DNA from: Flammeovirga sp. EKP202 | GTDB lineage: Bacteria; Bacteroidota; Bacteroidia; Cytophagales; Flammeovirgaceae | Direction: 5' to 3' | Assembly: GCF_014534745.1 (NCBI RefSeq) | Contig: NZ_JACVVP010000054.1 | Span: forward strand, 1 to 52,491 | Length of the DNA: 52,491 bases | Shown: piece after piece, positions 27,800 to 37,547 of the stretch | Numbering within the stretch: position 1 is the first letter of the stretch | Layout of the letters: every line of letters begins with the position of its first letter | Program-made: the position numbers and the translations under genes | The notes under the pieces: generated by a model | Seen by the model: only the letters and a program-made list of their open reading frames with translations | Databases searched by the model: none | What the model was told of the DNA's origin: nothing

Positions 27800-30700
27800 T
27801 TAGAACAATGCAATTAAATTCATACTACCGATGTGTACACTGTTTGAATTTTCTGATTTTCGTCCATCATACTGCACCCTTAATTGCATTCCATTAAACA
27901 AACTTTGTGTCCAGGAAATATTCCACTTTAAATTAACGCCCTCATTGAGTGCATCTAACATTTCATAGCCGATGGCTGAATTTGGCTCCCCATCATAATT
28001 TTGAAAAATAGCTGAAAATCTTCCTGTAATTGAAAAGAGAGAAGCCTTATTCCATTTTGCTTCAAACGAAGTTTCTTGAATTTGGGATACCTCCTGTCGC
28101 GTCTCTGAATTAAGCTCTCCTAACTTTTTCTTTACGCTATAACCTAAAGAATAACGCATAAAGATAGATGGTTGAAATGAAATAGATGGTGTTACTCCTA
28201 ACTCATCAATGGAATAATTCCGATCCTCTAAATAATCAGAACCTGAAGTAATCTTTCTTTGATAGCCTTCCAATTTCAATGTCAACATTTTACTTACATT
28301 TACCCTACCACCTAGAGTATACCTGATATCTTGCCTTAGTTCTCTTCCTTGCGTAAGCAATTGCGTATTTTCTAAAGAGACAACTCTAAAGTCTGCTCCA
28401 TAAAAAGGGTTATTTCTATTAAAAAATAAGGTATTTCGAAAAGCATAATTATAAGCCAACATTTCTTCTTCATTCACACTTCCAGGAAATGGTGAATACC
28501 TACCCCATATATCATCAGATAAACTTTTTTTATCAACAAGTATTGAAGCATTATTAGAGAATTTCGATACCAATTTTTTTAGTGCATCTTTTTTAGTCCA
28601 TTTTTTAGGAGCTTTCAAATTTAATCTCAAGTTAAGGGTTGATCGATACGCTGGAATGTAGTCATCTGTTGGTGTATAAAACCTAGCAAATTGTCTTTCA
28701 TCTGGGTTCTGAGCCAAAAAGAATTCATTTTGATCCTGAATTCCATCCCCATTTAAATCTCTCCATGTGTGCGTACCCCTTCCGTCTTCCACTCGAACAT
28801 AAACAAACTCCCTTAACAATTCTCTTGATGAAGAAACAGTATAAGTACCATTAAATTTCCCAATACCTTGCCCGAAATTGATACCCCCCAACAATCTTCC
28901 TTGTACAGATTCTTCGTTTGACGGAGTAGTAGTAAAATAATCTGACCATTTTCTATAAGTGGCTCCAAATTGTATGTTTCCCCTCTTTCCAGATTTTCCA
29001 ACATTTAACTGATAAGTATTGGCGATAGTTTGTAACTCCATTTTACCATCTCGAGGAGCATTATCTTCTCTGTAAGAATAATTAAAATTAAAATTCCAAT
29101 CTAAACTATCTCCACTTCTTAAGTAAGCTTGATGTTCATGGAAATTCATCCAAGAATAAACAACAGAATCGGTTCTTGATATCATAGTTGCTTGCTTATC
29201 CGAATTGTAATTATACCCAGGAACAATATAGTCACCTTTATAGAAAACAGTTCCATTCCATTTCATCCAATTAGCCTCTTGACCTTCATTTAAAAGTTGG
29301 GAATGCATATTGAACACATCACCTTTAAAATGTAGCTTTCTGATATGATAATTTATATTTGCATCTTGTTGGTACCCATCTATTACATTGGTTCTATCTC
29401 TTTTCGAATAATTATAAGATACTCCCCTTTTCTTCAAATCATTCAGCCTCACCCCTCCTTCAAAATAAACTTCTTCTTCTTGAGGAAGGTTATCATAATT
29501 TAAAGCCCAACTGCGATCAAACTCAATCGGTCTAAACCGGTCTATGCTATTAAAATTTTTATCAATATGCATGAATGTGGCATGGGATGATATCAGATAG
29601 TTCTGGCCAACCGGACGGTTTTCAGATTTTATGCTAACATTAATTGCACTTCCATGATTATTTTCATTATCAATTGATGAGAATAAATTAACATCTTGAT
29701 TTGAAAAAGCTCCTTCGAATGCAATAGTCTCATGACTTGTTATTTTATAACTTCCTCCACCTGTAATCATCTGTTTACTATTAGCAGCAATCAGCCTTCT
29801 GACAGGTAAGTAACGGCCTTGACGGATACCATTTTCTGGTGACACCCATCTATAATATCGGCCAAAAGAGGTTACTTGATCTAAAATATAATCACCATTC
29901 CCTTGACCTACATCTGAAAAACCTGCACTATACAACGGAGAGTCTTCTGCATTTGCTCTTCTTAAACATTGTGTGTTTTGTCCATCAATGGTTAAAGTAT
30001 CCACTGTTGTGTACAATATTCTATTGGGATCAAACTCCAAAACGGTATCAATTGCAGGAACCACCGCATTTTGTAAACTATCACCAATCCCTGCTAAAAC
30101 CCTTTTCTCATCATCTGACAAAGTGTAAAACAAACTACTATTTCTATCATCTTTCTCCTGATAGAAATTAAAGTAAGCATCCCACTTTTTACTCGTCATG
30201 TAATGATTGGCTTCGGTAATAGTTCTACTATAAAATTGGGTGGCATATTCATAATCGACTCTAATACGAGTATATTGTGTTATCAGTATTTTCTCAGTAA
30301 AGGTGATTTCAGCTAAATTATAATCAATGACATAATCGGCATCGAATCCTCTTTCTAATAATTCTCCATCAATATATACTTTTTCTGAATTGGCAATGAC
30401 AACAATATTGGATTCACCATTGGGCCCTCTTAACCTGTAAGGACCTAAAACACCATCTAATGCAGCTACTTGTGCAGAGTAAAACTGTCCTTTTGCTATT
30501 GAAATACCTCCTTTCGTCACTGTTTTAACTTTAGAAGAATCGTTTCCCAACATCAACTTTGCTTGGCCCCCTTGAACATTTTTGTTGTAACGAAGAAATA
30601 CTCCAGGACTATTTTTCATTACAATGTCTCCTGCAGTTAATTGTGCATTTTTATGTTCCAGTTCGATATATACTTTATCAAAATCTTGAATTTGTTGTGT

Positions 30701-31285
30701 ATTTCCTTCTGGTTGAAAAGGTAAATCTTGATCCGTTAAAATTGCCGTGAGTTTTACATCGTCAGTAATATTACCTTGTAATTGAAGATTCATTGCTGAA
30801 TTCACAAAAACATCCTGAGAATTACCCATAGAAATTCCTCTTGAAATGCTACCTGTTTTCTCAATGTTTGGAGCACTAAATAATTCTTCTTTTTTTTGTT
30901 TTTCCTCTATTTCTAAAATATACCTTTCATTAGAATGATCCACACCATACCCACCCGATTCATAAACCTCTTGAGAACGATGGTGCAAAATATTAGATAA
31001 ATGCTCTGGATAAGTTCTATACTCAATTAAGGCTCTGATTGATTTATCTGAAATAGAATCACCATTTTCATCCAGTATCACAAGAAAGTTATAATCACCT
31101 AACTTAAAAGTTAAATTTAAGTCATCTGGAAATGTCTTTTTGATTTTAATAGAAGATAAATAGATGGCATTCGAATCAAGGTACACTCCTTGAACTCCCA
31201 CCCATTTCTCTTTTAATAGTGATGTTTGTGCGATTATGGTGTTTGAAATGAAAAAAAAGAAAAGGACTATTAGAAATTTAGACAA
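27800..31285 (-). CDS. Large outer-membrane protein of unknown function (1161 aa)
   Basis: A signal peptide (MSKFLIVLFFFFISNTIIAQ) is followed by an N-terminal region with GSISRGISMGNSQDVFVNS, LPFQPEGNTQQIQDFDKVYIEL and SEKVYIDGELLERGFDADY (about 160-330). The long remainder (about 350-1161) alternates polar and aromatic residues like a large beta-barrel and ends in the barrel-like GSMNLIALF. I have a general impression of similar unnamed Bacteroidota proteins with a GxISRGIS and PEGNTQQIQDF core. Resemblance to the T9SS translocon protein SprA is suspected but not shown, and this protein is less than half its length. It is monocistronic; function unknown. Confidence 0.75.
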   Translation of the reverse strand: MSKFLIVLFFFFISNTIIAQTSLLKEKWVGVQGVYLDSNAIYLSSIKIKKTFPDDLNLTFKLGDYNFLVILDENGDSISDKSIRALIEYRTYPEHLSNILHHRSQEVYESGGYGVDHSNERYILEIEEKQKKEELFSAPNIEKTGSISRGISMGNSQDVFVNSAMNLQLQGNITDDVKLTAILTDQDLPFQPEGNTQQIQDFDKVYIELEHKNAQLTAGDIVMKNSPGVFLRYNKNVQGGQAKLMLGNDSSKVKTVTKGGISIAKGQFYSAQVAALDGVLGPYRLRGPNGESNIVVIANSEKVYIDGELLERGFDADYVIDYNLAEITFTEKILITQYTRIRVDYEYATQFYSRTITEANHYMTSKKWDAYFNFYQEKDDRNSSLFYTLSDDEKRVLAGIGDSLQNAVVPAIDTVLEFDPNRILYTTVDTLTIDGQNTQCLRRANAEDSPLYSAGFSDVGQGNGDYILDQVTSFGRYYRWVSPENGIRQGRYLPVRRLIAANSKQMITGGGSYKITSHETIAFEGAFSNQDVNLFSSIDNENNHGSAINVSIKSENRPVGQNYLISSHATFMHIDKNFNSIDRFRPIEFDRSWALNYDNLPQEEEVYFEGGVRLNDLKKRGVSYNYSKRDRTNVIDGYQQDANINYHIRKLHFKGDVFNMHSQLLNEGQEANWMKWNGTVFYKGDYIVPGYNYNSDKQATMISRTDSVVYSWMNFHEHQAYLRSGDSLDWNFNFNYSYREDNAPRDGKMELQTIANTYQLNVGKSGKRGNIQFGATYRKWSDYFTTTPSNEESVQGRLLGGINFGQGIGKFNGTYTVSSSRELLREFVYVRVEDGRGTHTWRDLNGDGIQDQNEFFLAQNPDERQFARFYTPTDDYIPAYRSTLNLRLNLKAPKKWTKKDALKKLVSKFSNNASILVDKKSLSDDIWGRYSPFPGSVNEEEMLAYNYAFRNTLFFNRNNPFYGADFRVVSLENTQLLTQGRELRQDIRYTLGGRVNVSKMLTLKLEGYQRKITSGSDYLEDRNYSIDELGVTPSISFQPSIFMRYSLGYSVKKKLGELNSETRQEVSQIQETSFEAKWNKASLFSITGRFSAIFQNYDGEPNSAIGYEMLDALNEGVNLKWNISWTQSLFNGMQLRVQYDGRKSENSNSVHIGSMNLIALF

Positions 31286-31911
31286 GTTTCCTTATTGATT
31301 TTTGATGAATTTTAGAGATGAAGTTTAATAACTTAAGCCATCCAGAGTAATTAAAACATAAGCCATGAGTATCAACTTTATGTAACACAATCTTAAACAA
31401 GTAAAATATAATATCAAAACCTATACTCAAAGTGGCTTGAAAAGACGTAGAAATTGACTTAAAAAAACATTATTTATTACATACTACAAGATGTTAGTGC
31501 TAATTTTTTTTAAACGAATCGTATTTAAACTAAAATGGACTCTAATTTGATTTATAATAGATTTTGAATAATCACGTTATTTAATCAGCAATTTAATGTG
31601 AAACTTAAATGAACATTATTTCAAAGTATTTAACAAAATTAATTTTTTTGGATATATTGCAACTTTAAATATTACAGATGATTGAAAATTCTTACTAAAG
31701 AGACTGATAACGAGCTTAATATTTCATTTCAATTAATTGAATTGTTCTACTATTACTTTAAATGTAATCTGTTATAAGATAAAATATATGATTTTTATAT
31801 CCGATTATTGTAACTTTGAATAGTTCTTGAAAAGCTCTCAGTTATCAATATTGTTTTTCACTTTTCAGAAACAAAAACTTTTTTGGATAAACTTTTTAAA
31901 TTAATAAACAC
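31286..31911. other. 626-bp intergenic region upstream of the polysaccharide locus
   Basis: It separates the divergent outer-membrane protein gene and the export lipoprotein gene, and no coding frame is credible. It is very AT-rich with poly-A/T tracts. A perfect -7 motif TAACTTTG occurs at 31811-31818. The length suggests an extended control region for the export genes. Confidence 0.5.
31811..31818 (+). promoter_or_regulatory. Candidate -7 element for the export operon
   Basis: TAACTTTG fits TAnnTTTG exactly and lies 94 bases before the TTG start of the export lipoprotein. No good TTG is found at the -33 distance, so the call is weak. Confidence 0.3.
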
Positions 31912-32730
31912 TTGAATTCCAAGAACCTTTTATACTTTTTGATAGGACTTACCCTGTGTGTAAGCAGCTGTGTTTCAAACAAGAAATTAACTTACTTAAA
32001 ACACGAAGGAGAACTCAAGGACGAGGTAGTATACGATTCTGTTTACAGAACTACCCCTTCAGTACCTTTAGCATTAAATACTATCCGACCTTTTGATCAG
32101 ATTTTAGTTGAAGTAAAGACTGTTACTCCTCCTGAATATAACCCTTTTGCTTATGTTGAGACTATTGGTGGCATGAATAACATTTCAAATATTCAGCACC
32201 CTGAACAAGGCAGTTTATTAGGTTACACTATTAATGAAGATGGTGATGTTGACCTACCACTTATTGGTAATATTAAACTTGCTGGCTTAACATTCTCTCA
32301 AGCAGAATTTAAAATCAAAGAAATATTAGATGATATGATGGATGATCCTGCCGTAAGGATAAAACATCTAAACTTTAGATATTCAATCATTGGTGAAGTG
32401 ATGAGACCAGGGATTTATGGCACTTACAGTAGAGAAATGTCAATTCTGGAAGCAGTTGCTAAAGCTGGAGGTATTAAAGAATTTGGCGATAGAGCTAAAG
32501 TAAAATTATTAAGAAAAAATGGACCCAATATTACAACAGTTTATCTAAACTTAAATGACGAAACATTCATTAATAGTCCATATTATTATCTTCAACAAGA
32601 AGATGTTTTGGTAATTTTACCACTTAAAAGAAGACCAACACTTGAGTATGTTCAAAAGAATGTATCAATAGTGGCTTCTATCACCGCAGCTGTAGTTTCA
32701 ATTGTTACCCTAATTACTGTTAATCGCTAA
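31912..32730 (+). CDS. Polysaccharide export lipoprotein (Wza-like)
   Basis: A 272-residue outer-membrane polysaccharide export protein. The start is TTG: an in-frame TAA at 31897 leaves no ATG or GTG before the lipobox VSSC (Cys20) of MNSKNLLYFLIGLTLCVSSC. A Poly_export domain (about 55-145, NTIRPFDQILVEV to PAVRIKHLN) is followed by an SLBB domain (about 148-230, YSIIGEVMRPGIYGTYSREMSILEAVAKAGGI). A C-terminal hydrophobic helix (about 247-268) may cross the outer membrane as in Wza. The tyrosine kinase starts 5 bases downstream. Confidence 0.92.
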   Translation: MNSKNLLYFLIGLTLCVSSCVSNKKLTYLKHEGELKDEVVYDSVYRTTPSVPLALNTIRPFDQILVEVKTVTPPEYNPFAYVETIGGMNNISNIQHPEQGSLLGYTINEDGDVDLPLIGNIKLAGLTFSQAEFKIKEILDDMMDDPAVRIKHLNFRYSIIGEVMRPGIYGTYSREMSILEAVAKAGGIKEFGDRAKVKLLRKNGPNITTVYLNLNDETFINSPYYYLQQEDVLVILPLKRRPTLEYVQKNVSIVASITAAVVSIVTLITVNR

Positions 32731-32735
32731 ATGTT

Positions 32736-35108
32736 ATGCTAAAGGATAAAGATAATTATTTTTCTAAAGTGCAATCCGACCCCGAAGATAAAGCTATAAA
32801 AGAGCTAAAAAAGTGGTTTTATCTATGCATAGAACAATGGAAATGGATTGTATTATCAGTTTCAATTGGTTTAGTCATTTCTGTTTCTCTTAGTTTATAT
32901 TTAAGTAACAGGTGGGAAATAACTTCTGAAGTTGTAAAAAAAAGCACTGAATCAAGCAGTAGTAGTTCTAGTGATTTTATTTCAATGTTACCTATTGACG
33001 CTTTAGGTGCAGAGTTTAGCAAAATCAATATAGAATATGAAAAAAGATATTTTACTTCTAGAGAAATACTCTACAGTTTAATTGACCAACTACAATTAAA
33101 TGTCCACTACTTCAATAAGAATCTAATAAAAGAAGTTGAATTATATAAAAATAAACCATTCCGTATAGAATACAACAGATCATCTTCATGGATTCCTAAA
33201 GGTGAAAAAGTTGAAGTTGTTATCTCAGAAGACAACAAGGCTTATCAGCTATTTTTAGACAATGATACATCTCAAATTCATTTCGAAAATAAGAAATTCA
33301 TATTTGGAAATGAATATAAAGTAAATGGTTTTAACTTCACATTATTTAAAGAAAATTCTGTTGAAGAATTTAATGATTTATCATTTGTTATAAATTCATA
33401 TTCTGATGAGACATTAACACTCAGAAAAAAAATATCATTTAATATTCTTGGTGAAAAAAATACGGACCTCCCTCTAATTCAGATGAAAACTGAAGGAAAT
33501 ATTCCAGACAAAGAAAAAGATATCTTAATCACATTAGTTTCAACAGTACAGAAAAAAGACATACAAGATAAAAACTTCGCCACTAAACAATCAGCAAAGT
33601 TCATACAAGATCAGCTTCAAATCATCTCCGACTCTATGCAATTAATTGCTAATCAGGTTTACAAACTGAAAACTGAAAACACTGAATTAGCGGGAGGTGC
33701 AGAATTGGTATTTGAAAAAATATATAGATTAGATGATAAACGTAATGAACTTCAATTAAGTATTCGATATTGTGACTATCTTCTTAACAATATGAATTCA
33801 GGAAGTCAAGAAGAAATCCTAATGCCTGAAGCATATGGTATTACTGGTTCTCAACTTACTGATATGTTAAGTAAGTACTCAGAGATGAAACTTGAAGACG
33901 CGCTATCAAATCAAAGATTAAAAAAGTCAATCTTATATCAAGAAGAAGCTATCGAACGAGATAAAGCTCTTAAATCTTTGCGCTTAAAAATTACTGATGC
34001 TATTGGAAGTACTAAGAAAGCACTTAGTATACAATTAGAAGAATTGAATACTGAATTAAAAAAGTCAATTCAGTCTACCAACACTTTACTTTCAGAGGAA
34101 AAGACTTTACAAGATTACCAACGCCTTTTTGAAACACATGAACAACTTTACAGGTTATTATTAGAAAAACAGGCTGAATATAGTATTAGAGCTGCTAGTA
34201 CTATAAGTGACTATACAATGCTTTCAGTACCAGAAGTAAGTGAATTTCCAGTTTTTCCTAAAAGAAAATTAAATGTTTTAATAGGTTTAGCTTTAGGTCT
34301 TTTACTTCCTGTAGGTATTTTTTATATCATAGTTCTTTTTGATACAAAAGTTCGAGATGAAGCGGATGTAAAAGAAATTTGTGATAAACCATATATTGGT
34401 AATATAATCACACAAGACACAACTTACTTACTTGACCCACTTACACGTTCTTTAGCAGCAGAAAGTTATAGAAATTTCAGAACTAACTTGCAGTTTATGC
34501 TAGGTGATAAAGATAAATTTACTATTTTGGTCACATCTTCGATTAGTGGGGAAGGTAAAAGTGTAACTTCTGCTAATCTTTCCAACTTTTACACTATTTT
34601 AAACAAAAAAGTAATCCTAATTGGTGCAGATTTAAGGAAACCTGTATTTAAAAAACTTTTCCCAAAAAACAATGAAAATATTGGTTTATCAAATTATCTA
34701 AGCTCCGGGAAAAACATCGAAGACTACATTCAAAAAACTGACAATGAGAATCTTGACCTGATACTATCAGGAACAATTCCACCCAACCCAACAGAGTTAT
34801 TACAAGGAGAGAAAATGAACAATCTAATGGCTGAATTAAATGAAAAATACGATATTGTGATTTATGATACCGCTCCAATTGGCATTGTCTCAGATGCTAG
34901 AAAAATGATGGAAAAAGCGGACCTTGTATGTTATGCTACACGACAAGGAAGAACACCTAAATCCCAATTAGAAAGAGCTTTACAAACATTTTTACCATCC
35001 AAAGACATTAAAATGGCATTATTTATGACGGATGTAAATATGAGTAGAAAAGGAGGATATCAATACTCTTACTACGGAAAAGACTATATTTCCTACTTGG
35101 AAAAGTAA
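32736..35108 (+). CDS. Wzc-like polysaccharide co-polymerase / tyrosine autokinase
   Basis: A 790-residue PCP-2a protein. A Wzz-like N-terminal helix (about 33-55) and a second helix (about 512-536, LNVLIGLALGLLLPVGIFYI) frame a periplasmic coiled-coil region (about 280-480). The cytoplasmic BY-kinase domain has Walker A SSISGEGKSV (about 598-607), Walker A' LIGADLRKP and Walker B IVIYDTAPIG (about 705). The C-terminus is a Tyr cluster (YQYSYYGKDYISYLEK) for autophosphorylation. It controls chain length and export of the polysaccharide with the Wza-like partner. Confidence 0.94.
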   Translation: MLKDKDNYFSKVQSDPEDKAIKELKKWFYLCIEQWKWIVLSVSIGLVISVSLSLYLSNRWEITSEVVKKSTESSSSSSSDFISMLPIDALGAEFSKINIEYEKRYFTSREILYSLIDQLQLNVHYFNKNLIKEVELYKNKPFRIEYNRSSSWIPKGEKVEVVISEDNKAYQLFLDNDTSQIHFENKKFIFGNEYKVNGFNFTLFKENSVEEFNDLSFVINSYSDETLTLRKKISFNILGEKNTDLPLIQMKTEGNIPDKEKDILITLVSTVQKKDIQDKNFATKQSAKFIQDQLQIISDSMQLIANQVYKLKTENTELAGGAELVFEKIYRLDDKRNELQLSIRYCDYLLNNMNSGSQEEILMPEAYGITGSQLTDMLSKYSEMKLEDALSNQRLKKSILYQEEAIERDKALKSLRLKITDAIGSTKKALSIQLEELNTELKKSIQSTNTLLSEEKTLQDYQRLFETHEQLYRLLLEKQAEYSIRAASTISDYTMLSVPEVSEFPVFPKRKLNVLIGLALGLLLPVGIFYIIVLFDTKVRDEADVKEICDKPYIGNIITQDTTYLLDPLTRSLAAESYRNFRTNLQFMLGDKDKFTILVTSSISGEGKSVTSANLSNFYTILNKKVILIGADLRKPVFKKLFPKNNENIGLSNYLSSGKNIEDYIQKTDNENLDLILSGTIPPNPTELLQGEKMNNLMAELNEKYDIVIYDTAPIGIVSDARKMMEKADLVCYATRQGRTPKSQLERALQTFLPSKDIKMALFMTDVNMSRKGGYQYSYYGKDYISYLEK

Positions 35109-35152
35109 TTTTAATACATTTTAGAACAAAAAATATTTAATTGATATATACA

Positions 35153-35854
35153 ATGAAATCCTTACTACTAGTTCCAATACTACTTTGCTTAAATATAGGT
35201 GCTTTCGCACAATCTCATCGATCGCTAAACTTAATTGAGAAAACAAATTACTTCTTAATTGGGGGAAATCTAGGACTTGCGTACCACTCTGGTGGTTATG
35301 CAAATCAAAGTTTAGGTAAAATTGATATAACTGCAGCTCGCCCTGCTTTAACCGGTTATCTTCAAACTAAAATATCCAAAAGATGGCATATAAGAGCTCA
35401 AGGTTCATTAATGATGCTCACTGCAAAAGATAAACGTTCCGATTCTGAAACAACTGGTCAAAAAGCTTTCAGAACATATCTTTTTGATGTTGCTCCGCTT
35501 TTTGTTTATGACTTAGGAGTTAATAAGAAAAACAGGAAAAGATCCCCTTACAGTAGAAGAAAAGGCTCATTATTTACTTGGTACCTTGTAGGTGGAACAG
35601 GGTTATTTGTTGCAAACGTTAAAAATAACTTAGGCGGGATATCATCAAATAAAATTGGAGGTACACTTAATGGAGGCATAGGGTTCAGGTATACTATTTC
35701 AGAAAATTGGATACTTAACGCAGAAACTTTAGGAAGGATGAGTACAAGTAATGATATTGATGGTTATAGATCTCAAGCACTACCAGTAGACCTTTACATT
35801 ACAGGTCAACTAGGTGTTGCCTACAGGATACCAGGTATGCGTATCATGCGTTAA
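35153..35854 (+). CDS. Outer-membrane beta-barrel-like protein in the export operon
   Basis: A 233-residue protein with a signal peptide (MKSLLLVPILLCLNIGAFAQ). Alternating strands are seen with glycines and aromatics (NYFLIGGNLGLAYHSGGY, LFTWYLVGGTGLFVANV, GTLNGGIGFRYTISENWILNAE). It ends in QLGVAYRIPGMRIMR. The ATG at 35153 is preferred over a TTG at 35141. It follows the kinase gene by 44 bases and precedes a strong terminator, so it probably belongs to the export unit. Its function is unknown. Confidence 0.75.
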   Translation: MKSLLLVPILLCLNIGAFAQSHRSLNLIEKTNYFLIGGNLGLAYHSGGYANQSLGKIDITAARPALTGYLQTKISKRWHIRAQGSLMMLTAKDKRSDSETTGQKAFRTYLFDVAPLFVYDLGVNKKNRKRSPYSRRKGSLFTWYLVGGTGLFVANVKNNLGGISSNKIGGTLNGGIGFRYTISENWILNAETLGRMSTSNDIDGYRSQALPVDLYITGQLGVAYRIPGMRIMR

Positions 35855-35893
35855 CTAATAATAGTTCAACAAACACAACCACCCTCATATAAT

Positions 35894-35943
35894 AAGCATC
35901 ATAGTCTTATATTACAAGAAAATATAAGACTATGATGTTTTGT
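35894..35943 (+). terminator. Very strong hairpin between the export genes and the antiterminator gene
   Basis: A perfect 17-bp stem (CATCATAGTCTTATATT at 35897-35913, AATATAAGACTATGATG at 35921-35937) with a 7-base loop. It can be extended to about 20 pairs with one G-T and is followed by GTTTTGT. It reads as a factor-independent terminator, or as a leader structure for the antiterminator gene 30-40 bases downstream. Confidence 0.8.
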
Positions 35944-35975
35944 CAATTATAAATACTAAATAAAATAACTTCTAA

Positions 35976-36476
35976 ATGACTATCAAAGAATCGAGACAAT
36001 GGTTAGTGGTGTATACTAAACCAAAGTCTGAAAAAAAAGTTACTGAACGTTTAAATAGAAAAGGATTCTCCACATATTGCCCTACTTATACTAGCATTAA
36101 ACAATGGAGAGACCGCAAAAAGAAGGTATCAGTCCCTGTAATCCCATCTTATATATTTATCCAACTTAATGAATTTGAACGATGGGAGGTTTTGACTGAC
36201 CCTGGTATTGTCAACTTTATTTATTGGCAAGGAAAACCTGCTGTTATTCAAGAAAGTCAGCTGAATGCTTTTAAAGATTTAATAAACAATACACACGATC
36301 CTTCTCTAATCAAAATAGAAAACCTAAATGAAGGTGATAGAGTTATATTGAAGGATCATAGATTTGATAAACAATGCGGTACTATCCAATCTATTCATAA
36401 AGGCAATATAAAAATAATTTTAGCAGAGTTAAACTTAAAAATAATATGCAACCAAAGTAAAGTTTTAGTTTTGTAA
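35976..36476 (+). CDS. UpxY-family (NusG/RfaH-like) transcription antiterminator
   Basis: A 166-residue NusG paralogue. The NGN domain (about 7-105) starts RQWLVVYTKPKSEKKVTERLNRKG and has YCPTYTSIKQWRDRKKKVSVPVIPSYIFI. A KOW-like C-terminal domain (about 117-166) has LNEGDRVILKDHRFDKQCGTI. In Bacteroides, UpxY proteins act on the adjacent capsule operon so that RNA polymerase reads past early terminators. Here the biosynthetic operon begins about 1.5 kb downstream, beyond an insertion sequence. Confidence 0.9.
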   Translation: MTIKESRQWLVVYTKPKSEKKVTERLNRKGFSTYCPTYTSIKQWRDRKKKVSVPVIPSYIFIQLNEFERWEVLTDPGIVNFIYWQGKPAVIQESQLNAFKDLINNTHDPSLIKIENLNEGDRVILKDHRFDKQCGTIQSIHKGNIKIILAELNLKIICNQSKVLVL

Positions 36477-36525
36477 AATTAATTCTATTTAATTATACTA
36501 AGTACTGGAACATATTAAAGTATAA

Positions 36526-37164
36526 CTAAAAATGAGCTTTGGAAAATTGGAGAAACAACTGCTTGCCAATGCCTGAACATACTCTATCAACGGCATAGAA
36601 AAGATTGTCAACAGAAACATAATCTTCAGGCTTTATCCAAGATTGTTTCATTTCTCTCCAAAGTCTTTCAATAATATTTAAGTGTGGCGAATAAGGAGGC
36701 AAGTAAAAGATATATAAGCCTCTTGTTTGCCATACTTTCAAAAGTTCTTTGACTTTACGTGCAGTATGAACACGAGCATTGTCTAAAACGACCACTGTAG
36801 GCTTTTTAATTTTGATAGAAAGTTCATCTAGAGTTTCAATAATAAAAGAAGCATCTATATTCTTTTCCGAATTCCGATATAGAAACTGATTTGTTCTTGA
36901 AAAGAGTCCAAAGCAATTGATAGACTTTCCTTTGCTAACTTTGACAGCAACATCTTCATCATCAAATTGCCATGCGTAAGGAACGTACCCCTGCTCAGAA
37001 AACTTGGTCTCATCTCCAAAAAAAACGTCTATATGATCCTGTTCAGCTTGTTTTTCTAGAGATATCAGCATTTCTTTCCGTACTTGATACAGTTCTGGTG
37101 AACATTCATGCTTGAGCCTTCGCCTCACTCGTTTCCATCGGCAGCCAATGCTTTTAAAAAGCAC
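36526..37164 (-). CDS. IS630 transposase, DDE catalytic part
   Basis: A 212-residue frame with an apparent GTG start. The catalytic triad looks intact: Asp in VFFGDETKFSEQG, Asp in TVVVLDNARVHTA and Glu in PPYSPHLNIIERLWREMK. It is the second half of one transposase whose N-terminal part lies in another frame upstream. The two frames meet at a T-TTA-AAA slippery heptamer (37158-37152), so -1 frameshifting may be how it is made. The stop codon lies inside the terminal repeat. Confidence 0.85.
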   Translation of the reverse strand: MLFKSIGCRWKRVRRRLKHECSPELYQVRKEMLISLEKQAEQDHIDVFFGDETKFSEQGYVPYAWQFDDEDVAVKVSKGKSINCFGLFSRTNQFLYRNSEKNIDASFIIETLDELSIKIKKPTVVVLDNARVHTARKVKELLKVWQTRGLYIFYLPPYSPHLNIIERLWREMKQSWIKPEDYVSVDNLFYAVDRVCSGIGKQLFLQFSKAHF

Positions 37165-37334
37165 TGAAGAGTTTTCAAGCTGAATGACTTGCCTAGATCT
37201 TCTTCTAAGAGATCTTTGGCTTGCCTGAGTCTTTGACGCTCTTTCTGAACGGTGACTTTGACTACGGTTTCATCTTTTTCTTTGTCGAAGATGGTCTTTC
37301 TTCCTTGCCCAGACTTTGTCTGTAAACCCTTAAT

Positions 37335-37547
37335 TCAATATTGTTGATATTGTTTACACCATTTTTTTACAGGTTGAATCGTCACACCGAAAATAGTGGC
37401 TATTTCTTCCGATGTCTTGCCTTGACTCTTCAACAGAATATAATGGCACCTTCTTGAAAATTGAACGGACTCAGAATATTTATAGCCTTCTTCAAGCTCG
37501 TGCTTCGCTGTTTCCGTTAATTCTATAACTTTTGATTTACGACCCAT
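37335..37547 (-). CDS. IS630 transposase, helix-turn-helix N-terminal part (cut short by TGA)
   Basis: A 70-residue frame with a transposase HTH (TSEEIATIFGVTIQPVKKWCKQY). It is stopped by TGA at 37337-37335. The same frame stays open to about 37149 with sequence expected of IS630 proteins (IKGLQTKSGQGRKTIFDKEK through SFSLKTLQCFLK) and would join the DDE part by a -1 shift. The TGA therefore looks like a nonsense mutation of a glycine codon, which makes the transposase a probable pseudogene. Confidence 0.75.
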   Translation of the reverse strand: MGRKSKVIELTETAKHELEEGYKYSESVQFSRRCHYILLKSQGKTSEEIATIFGVTIQPVKKWCKQYQQY

